Shown here: positions 58,556 through 64,000 of the stretch, piece after piece
Position numbering within the stretch: position 1 is the stretch's first letter
How the letters are laid out: every line of letters begins with the position of its first letter
Assembly (NCBI GenBank): GCA_947175035.1
Contig: CAMWLG010000010.1
Span: 1-64,000 of the forward strand
Direction of reading: 5' to 3'
Length of the DNA stretch: 64,000 bases
Source of the DNA: an uncultured Lachnospiraceae bacterium
GTDB taxonomy: Bacteria; Bacillota; Clostridia; Lachnospirales; Lachnospiraceae
Made by a program: the position numbers and the translations under genes
The notes under the pieces: generated by a model
What the model was told of the DNA's origin: nothing
Databases searched by the model: none
What the model saw: the letters and a program-made list of their open reading frames with translations, nothing else

Positions 58556-60661
58556 ATGGCGGAGAATTCCATGGAGATAAAGAATGAACAGATTGGCAGG
58601 GTGACTTTGGATTACAGCAAGTATCCGGGGGAAGATCTGTATTGTGACGGCGTCGTGGAGGACGAGCTTTTGAAGATTGTGCGGGATATGTCCAAGGTGG
58701 AGTACCCGCGCGTGATTGAGGAGAGGAAGAGCTGGCCGATTCTCTATCACCTCTCAACACTCCGGGAGAATATCGTGGAATGGATTCCCATGGAGAAGGA
58801 CGCCAAGGTGCTGGAGGTCGGCAGCGGATGCGGCGCAATCACGGGGGTACTCGCCAGGAAGGCGGGGAGTGTCACATGCGTGGATCTGTCCAGGAAGCGT
58901 AGTCTGATCAATGCCCATCGCAATAGCGAGTGTGAGAACGTGACGATTCATGTGGGGAATTTCAAGGATATTGAGCCGGATTTGCCCAGAGATTATGATT
59001 ATATCTGTCTGATCGGGGTGTTTGAATACGGCAAAGGGTATATTGGCGGCAAAGCTCCTTATTCGGAATTCCTGCGGATTCTGCAGGCACATCTGGGAAG
59101 GGGCGGACGGATTATCATTGCCATAGAGAATAAGTATGGAATGAAGTATTTTGCGGGATGTAAAGAGGATCATCTGGGGACTTATTTCGCAGGGATTGAG
59201 AATTATGAGGATGGGGGCGGTGTCAGAACCTTCAGCCGAAAAGGTTTGGAGCGCATTTTTGCCAGATGCGGCGCGGAGGAGTATCATTTTTATTATCCTT
59301 ATCCTGATTACAAGTTTATGACTACGCTCTACAGCGACATGTATCAGCCGGGTAAGGGGGAGCTCACCAATAATCTGAGGAATTTTGACAGGGACAGGAT
59401 GCTTTTATTCTCGGAAAGCGCAGCGTTTAACGGAGTTTTGGAGGATGATCTGTTCCCGGTGTTCGCCAATTCTTATCTGGCTGTGATCGGAAATGGTTTT
59501 GAGACAAAATACGTGAAATATTCTAATGACCGGGCGGCGGAGTATGAGATTCGCACGGAGATTGGAAAAAGCCCGAAGGGTAAGGCATACGTGCGCAAAT
59601 ACCCTTTGACGGAGGCGGCAAAGGATCATGTGCGGGGAATGGCACTGGCCTATGAAAATTTGATGAAGAAATACGAGGGCGGCAATCTGGAGATCAATCG
59701 ATGTACCTTGGTGGACAATGGGGAGGAGTTATACGCGGAGTTTGACTTTGTGGAGGGAGTACCTCTGTCCCAGTATATGGATCGGTGCTTGGAGGAAGAG
59801 GATCTGGAAGGGTTCCATAAGTATTTCAGGGAGTATGTGGAGCGGATTGGGTATAACAGCAGCTTTGAGGTTGCGGATTTTGATTTAATCTTCTCCAATA
59901 TACTGGTAAATGAGGATACATGGACGCTGATTGATTATGAGTGGACTTTTGGAAAGCCTATAGATACCAAGGAATTGGCATTTCGTGCAATTTATTGTTA
60001 TCTGCTGGAAAATGAGAAAAGAAATAAGTTAAATCTTGATTTGATACTGCAAGAGCTTGAAATTACGGAGACTGACGCGGCGAATTTCAGGGAGCAGGAG
60101 ATGGATTTTCAGAGATTTGTCACCGGCAGCAGGATGTCCATGGCACAGATGCGGGATGCGATCGGCTATCGCTGCATGACGCCTCAGAAATGGATTGAGC
60201 GTTATCAGGACTCGGAGGCGGTGAACCGTGTCCAAATCTATGAGGACAGGGGAGAAGGCTTTAAAGAGGAAGAATCTTATTTTGTGCGGGACGCTTATCG
60301 GGGGGAACAGCAGATAGAATTGGAGTTGGCGGTGGACGGCAATGTGCATGTGCTGCGTGTTGACCCTGCGTTTGACAGCTGTATGGTAAAGCTTTTGGAG
60401 GTGACTTTCAATGGGGAGCACGTGCCTTTGGAAAAGCGGAAGTTATTGCTTGCCAATGGTAAAATCATCAAACCCGCAGAGCAGGGAAATGAGAATTATC
60501 AGCCGGACATTGTGTTTCCCACCACAGACCCTAATATCAACCTTGATTTGACACTTTTGGAGAGGCGGGCGGAGAACACTTTGTATATGCGAATGGAGAT
60601 TGTGCGTCTGCCGCTCAATATGGCACAGGATATGGCGGGAGCAGTGAAGAAGCTGTTTTAA
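58556..60661 (+). CDS. SAM methyltransferase fused to a kinase-like domain (WbdD-like organisation)
   Basis: A 701-aa cytoplasmic protein. Residues about 50-240 are a class I methyltransferase with VLEVGSGCGAITGVLARK (SAM binding, near 84), VTCVDLSRKRS, YDYICLIGVFEYG and GGRIIIAIENKYG. Residues about 320-510 look like a small-molecule or protein kinase-type fold: VEGVPLSQYMDR, DFDLIFSNILVNEDTWTLIDYEWTFG, where D...N and the later D would bind Mg-ATP. A beta-rich part (about 570-690) ends the chain. E. coli WbdD has the same methyltransferase-kinase order and caps O-antigen chains. Here it lies 8 bases after an ATPase with Wzt-C, so a chain-terminating role is a good hypothesis. Confidence 0.8.
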   Translation: MAENSMEIKNEQIGRVTLDYSKYPGEDLYCDGVVEDELLKIVRDMSKVEYPRVIEERKSWPILYHLSTLRENIVEWIPMEKDAKVLEVGSGCGAITGVLARKAGSVTCVDLSRKRSLINAHRNSECENVTIHVGNFKDIEPDLPRDYDYICLIGVFEYGKGYIGGKAPYSEFLRILQAHLGRGGRIIIAIENKYGMKYFAGCKEDHLGTYFAGIENYEDGGGVRTFSRKGLERIFARCGAEEYHFYYPYPDYKFMTTLYSDMYQPGKGELTNNLRNFDRDRMLLFSESAAFNGVLEDDLFPVFANSYLAVIGNGFETKYVKYSNDRAAEYEIRTEIGKSPKGKAYVRKYPLTEAAKDHVRGMALAYENLMKKYEGGNLEINRCTLVDNGEELYAEFDFVEGVPLSQYMDRCLEEEDLEGFHKYFREYVERIGYNSSFEVADFDLIFSNILVNEDTWTLIDYEWTFGKPIDTKELAFRAIYCYLLENEKRNKLNLDLILQELEITETDAANFREQEMDFQRFVTGSRMSMAQMRDAIGYRCMTPQKWIERYQDSEAVNRVQIYEDRGEGFKEEESYFVRDAYRGEQQIELELAVDGNVHVLRVDPAFDSCMVKLLEVTFNGEHVPLEKRKLLLANGKIIKPAEQGNENYQPDIVFPTTDPNINLDLTLLERRAENTLYMRMEIVRLPLNMAQDMAGAVKKLF

Positions 60662-60671
60662 GAGGTATGGC

Positions 60672-62714
60672 ATGGGATTGAAAAAGGTTGTCAAGGATTT
60701 CCTGTACGGAGTAAATAACAAGCGTTACCGAAAAGAGTTGGAGGGACGCCTCGTAATTTATCAGAAGTGGGTAGAGGCCATAGAGGAGGGGGAGGAGGTT
60801 CCTGATGGGGACAAAGGGCTGAGTGCGGAACCTGACCCGGAGGGATTTGTGGTGCTCTGCAATCCCAGAGGTATGGAGAATGTCAGGGCGAGGGGATGGA
60901 TTGCGGATTGGTTTGCACGTTATCCGGAGACACTGGTGCTCTACGGGGATGAGGATATTTCGGACGGGGAGCGGATTGACCCATATTTTAAGCCGGACTG
61001 GTCGCCTGATTTGTTTGAGGACAGGTTCTATTTTGGCGGTTTGGTGGCGGTCAGAAAGGATTGGCTTGAACGGTGCGGGGATGGACTGGCGGAGCGTTTT
61101 ACGGCTCTGGAGCGGGAGGAGCAGAGGCTTCGGAAATTGGTTGTTTCCGAGGAGGATTTCCTGCGATGCCGAGAGGAGAGCCAGAGACTGGTATGCAGAA
61201 CTGTGGAATTGGCAGGGGGCTATGAGAAGGGGCAGGGCAGAAGACATATAGGCCATATTCCGCGGATTTTGTTTCATGAAGAGAGCGAGGAGAGCAGGGA
61301 CGCGTGGATGCAGTATGCGGAGGGCGTGCAAGATGGACATAAAAATAACATATGTCACAGTACTTCATCCATCCTTTTATCTATCATAATTCCCTCCAAG
61401 GACAATCCGGATTTGCTGGCAGACTGTATTCACAGTATTCCCAAGGCGGCGGAAGGGGTACGCTATGAAGTGATCGTAGTGGACAATGGTTCCGGTCGGG
61501 AGGAGAAGGAACAAATACAGGCGTGTTTGGAAGAAATCAGACAAAGCGGTTTAGAGGGGCTGGAACGTCTGGTTTATCACTACGAGCCCATGGAATTTAA
61601 TTTTTCCAAAATGTGCAATCTCGGGGAGAAAAATGCCAAAGGAGAACAACTGTTATTTTTAAATGACGATGTGGAATTGGCGGAGCAGGGGAGTCTTCTT
61701 GCGATGTCAAGTCTGGCAGCCAGACCGTATGTGGGTGCGGTGGGGTTGAAGCTTTTGTACCCTGATGGGGAAATCGGGCAAATCCAGCACGCAGGCATCA
61801 CCAATCTCCCTATGGGACCGGTGCACAAGCTGCAGTTTTGTCGTGATGGGAAAAGTGATTACTTTCACCGAGGCAAGGGGCGTCATAATGTGTTGGCGGT
61901 AACGGCGGCATGTCTGTTGGTGGAGCGGGATAAGTTCCGGAAAGCGGGGGGCTTTGCGGAGGAGCTGGCAGTGGCCTTTAATGATGTGGATTTATGTTTT
62001 CGGCTCTATGAGCTGGGTTATGAGAATGTGTGCGAGTGTGGGTATTATGCATTTCATGACGAGTCATACAGCAGGGGAGATGATGAATCCCCTGAGAAGT
62101 TGGGAAGACTTTTGGCAGAGCGAAAGAAATTGTATGAGCGCCATCCGGAGCTTGAGGGAAGGGATCCTTATTATTCTGTTTATCTGAATCGGGACGGGCT
62201 TGACACCCGTATTCGTCCCCTGTATGAGACGGCGGGGAATCAGGTACAGCAGGTTTTGAATATGGAGGAGATGGAGGCAGGTTCCAAGGAGGAGCAGAGG
62301 CTGGAATCATGGCAGGATGCCTGTCTGCTGGTGCGGGTGGAGTCCGCACTGACGGGCGGGGAGAACGGGAGGAGTCTTTGTCTTACCGGGTGGAGCGTGG
62401 TTTTAGGAGATGATAACGCATGTTATGATAAATTCCTGGTGTTAAAACAAGAGACAGATACACCAAAATATTATACATTGTTTTGTCACGGACAGTATCG
62501 CCCGGATTTGGTGGAAAATATGCCTGACCAAACCAATGTGGGGCTGTGCGGTTATATGGTGGAGCTGGGGGAAGGGCTTCTGCCCGCGGGGACGTATCTG
62601 GTGGGCGCCGCGGCAAGGAACCGGGTGAACAATCATACGATTGCAAACTGGAGCAACCGCAGGATAGAAGTGAGCGGTGACAGTACAGGTCGTGGCAGCG
62701 GGAAAGGGAATTGA
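60672..62714 (+). CDS. GT2 family glycosyltransferase with degenerate first domain
   Basis: A 680-aa cytoplasmic transferase. Residues 1-200 keep only pieces of a GT-A fold (YGDEDISDGERIDPYFKPDW, FYFGGLVAVRKDWL) and lack a clear N-terminal nucleotide-binding strand. Residues about 237-480 form a full GT2 domain: LSIIIPSKDNPD, VVDNGSG, LFLNDDVEL (metal-binding DxD-like) and FNDVDLCFRLYELGYENV. The end (about 500-680) contains beta strands of unknown role. The architecture matches two-domain GT2 enzymes of rhamnan or O-antigen synthesis. It lies 10 bases after the methyltransferase-kinase gene. Confidence 0.87.
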   Translation: MGLKKVVKDFLYGVNNKRYRKELEGRLVIYQKWVEAIEEGEEVPDGDKGLSAEPDPEGFVVLCNPRGMENVRARGWIADWFARYPETLVLYGDEDISDGERIDPYFKPDWSPDLFEDRFYFGGLVAVRKDWLERCGDGLAERFTALEREEQRLRKLVVSEEDFLRCREESQRLVCRTVELAGGYEKGQGRRHIGHIPRILFHEESEESRDAWMQYAEGVQDGHKNNICHSTSSILLSIIIPSKDNPDLLADCIHSIPKAAEGVRYEVIVVDNGSGREEKEQIQACLEEIRQSGLEGLERLVYHYEPMEFNFSKMCNLGEKNAKGEQLLFLNDDVELAEQGSLLAMSSLAARPYVGAVGLKLLYPDGEIGQIQHAGITNLPMGPVHKLQFCRDGKSDYFHRGKGRHNVLAVTAACLLVERDKFRKAGGFAEELAVAFNDVDLCFRLYELGYENVCECGYYAFHDESYSRGDDESPEKLGRLLAERKKLYERHPELEGRDPYYSVYLNRDGLDTRIRPLYETAGNQVQQVLNMEEMEAGSKEEQRLESWQDACLLVRVESALTGGENGRSLCLTGWSVVLGDDNACYDKFLVLKQETDTPKYYTLFCHGQYRPDLVENMPDQTNVGLCGYMVELGEGLLPAGTYLVGAAARNRVNNHTIANWSNRRIEVSGDSTGRGSGKGN

Positions 62715-62730
62715 CACAACAGGGAAAGGT

Positions 62731-64000
62731 ATGGTCATTTTAATGGGTAATGTTGAGGGAAATACCGAAGAAAATATCATATGGCAGGAGGAGTATGAGA
62801 GGGAGCATTTGAAGTGTGCGGAGCTTGCCTCCCGTATTGCGGATTTGGAGTCTGCCAACGAGGAGCTGAACTGGAAACTGAACCGTATCAAGAATAATCC
62901 GCTCTGGAAGCTTAGCAAGCCTTTGCGGAATTTGATGCATTGGGCCATCAGACAGTGGGATCGGGTGAAGAATTGCGGCGGCATCAAAGGGGTGTTTCGC
63001 AAGCTCGACTATAAGAAGCGGGAGCGGGCGGTGATGAGCAGTTATGGCACCGAGAGCTTTCCGGACGAAGATCGCGTCCGGACGGAGCGGGAGACTGTTT
63101 TCCCCCGTATGGTGAAAATCAGTATTTTAGTGCCCCTTTGGAATAACAAGCGGGAATACCAAATCGAAATGCTGGACGCGGTGATGAACCAGACCTATCA
63201 GAATTGGGAGCTTTGTCTGGCGGACGGTTCGGATGAAGAGCATGCTTATATCGGTGAATTGTGCAGAGAGTACGCGGCCAAGGCAGGAGGGCGCATTGTA
63301 TACAAGAAGTTGGAGAAGAATCTCGGTATCGCCGGCAATACAAATGCCTGCCTGGAGCTTGCCACAGGGGAATATATCGGGCTGTACGATCAGGACGATA
63401 TCTTGCATCCTTCTGTGCTCTATGAGTATGTGAAGGCCATCAACGAACAGGGGGCGGACTATCTTTACTGTGATGAGACCACCTTTAAGGGGAGCGATAT
63501 CAATAAGATGCTCACCATGCATTTCAAGCCGGACTATGCTCCAGACAATCTTCGGGCAAATAATTATATTTGTCATTTCAGCGTGTTTGCGAGAACACTC
63601 TTAGACGGGAAGGAACTTTTCCGCACAAAATTCGATGGGAGTCAGGATCATGATATGATTTTGCGTCTGACAGACAATGCGGCGAAAATCGTTCATGTGC
63701 CGAAGCTGATGTATTATTGGCGAAGTCATGCGGGCAGCGTGGCATCTGGGATTGATGCCAAGCCCTATGCCATCGCCGCCGCCAAGGGCGCCGTGGCGGA
63801 GCATTTGCGTAATCATGGCTATGACCATTTTCAGATTAGCAGTACAAGAGCTTTTGAGACGATTTTCCGTATTCGCTATGAGATCAAAGGGACGCCAAAG
63901 ATCAGCATTGTCATTGCCAACAAGGATCATGTGGAGGATTTGCGCCGCTGTGTGAGTTCCATTCAGGAGAAGTCGACCTATGATAATTATGAGATCATGA
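62731..64000 (+). CDS. GT2 family glycosyltransferase, 3' end outside the window
   Basis: An open frame of 423 codons that continues past the window; the track lacks it because there is no stop. Residues 20-55 are a likely coiled coil (EEYEREHLKCAELASRIADLESANEELNWKLNRI). A first GT2 domain starts near 130 with KISILVPLWNN, has LGIAGNTNACLE, YIGLYDQDDILHP (DxDD) and FDGSQDHDMILRLT. A second one begins near 390 with KISIVIANKDHVEDLRRCVSSIQ. The layout parallels the previous gene, here with the first domain intact. ATG 62731 has AGGGAAAGG close by; ATG 62743 is an alternative. It starts 16 bases after the previous stop. Confidence 0.9.
   Translation, partial: MVILMGNVEGNTEENIIWQEEYEREHLKCAELASRIADLESANEELNWKLNRIKNNPLWKLSKPLRNLMHWAIRQWDRVKNCGGIKGVFRKLDYKKRERAVMSSYGTESFPDEDRVRTERETVFPRMVKISILVPLWNNKREYQIEMLDAVMNQTYQNWELCLADGSDEEHAYIGELCREYAAKAGGRIVYKKLEKNLGIAGNTNACLELATGEYIGLYDQDDILHPSVLYEYVKAINEQGADYLYCDETTFKGSDINKMLTMHFKPDYAPDNLRANNYICHFSVFARTLLDGKELFRTKFDGSQDHDMILRLTDNAAKIVHVPKLMYYWRSHAGSVASGIDAKPYAIAAAKGAVAEHLRNHGYDHFQISSTRAFETIFRIRYEIKGTPKISIVIANKDHVEDLRRCVSSIQEKSTYDNYEIM

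Overview
The window reads as a chromosomal segment of an anaerobic, Gram-positive, low-to-medium GC Firmicute, most likely a gut or rumen Lachnospiraceae (Clostridia). This rests on the gene families seen: pyruvate formate-lyase with its activase, a DUF951/rpsF/ssb/rpsR/gdpP/rplI/dnaB housekeeping block, MecA, CwlD, a class B sortase with a VPKTG-type substrate, DUF4854 lipoproteins, giant secreted pectin esterases, an S-box riboswitch before metK, and AGGAGG-type ribosome binding sites throughout. Species cannot be assigned from sequence reading alone. No insertion sequence, prophage or CRISPR array was seen.

Layout. 1-4041: an AT-rich block with a PNPOx-family fragment, a prolyl-tRNA deacylase, a cation:proton antiporter, a small membrane protein and a lipoprotein, ending at tRNA-Glu and tRNA-Cys. 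4617-9910: a zinc-ribbon protein, a C_GCAxxG_C_C/GGDEF/EAL fusion, a sirtuin, a GNAT acetyltransferase and a YdcF-type protein. 9932-18154: DUF951, rpsF, ssb, rpsR, a secreted repeat protein, gdpP, rplI, dnaB. 18339-23482: a MerR regulator, then a fermentative cluster on the minus strand (ferredoxin, pflA, an 80-aa glycyl-radical subunit, a 67-aa Cys-containing paralogue, a 679-aa PFL core) and a divergent DUF1858 gene. 23600-33098: lipoprotein, mecA, GH18-like protein, sortase B with its substrate, cwlD, murA, SAM riboswitch, metK. 33306-42998: one 3230-aa secreted pectinesterase/double CE12 esterase. 43108-45450: a lipase-like membrane protein and an SGNH-like protein. 45683-64000: a GH25 membrane protein with acidic cytoplasmic repeats, a GGDEF protein, then a rhamnose-type cell-surface polysaccharide locus (rfbB, rfbA, a second GH25, rfbC, ABC permease, DUF6056 protein, ABC ATPase with Wzt-C domain, methyltransferase-kinase fusion, two GT2 enzymes), running off the window end.

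The most notable system is a pyruvate formate-lyase whose C-terminal glycyl-radical domain is missing from the large polypeptide and encoded instead as a separate small gene. An intervening paralogue keeps the docking half but replaces the radical loop with cysteines. The spacer holds three stem-loops and a near-copy of the pfl 3' end. The second is the polysaccharide locus: a methyltransferase-kinase fusion beside an ABC transporter with a Wzt-C-like domain looks like a Gram-positive version of the WbdD/Wzt chain-termination and export scheme. The third is the giant pectin enzyme, which carries pectin methylesterase and two CE12-type acetylesterase domains in one secreted chain, behind a promoter with an exact palindrome between -35 and -10.
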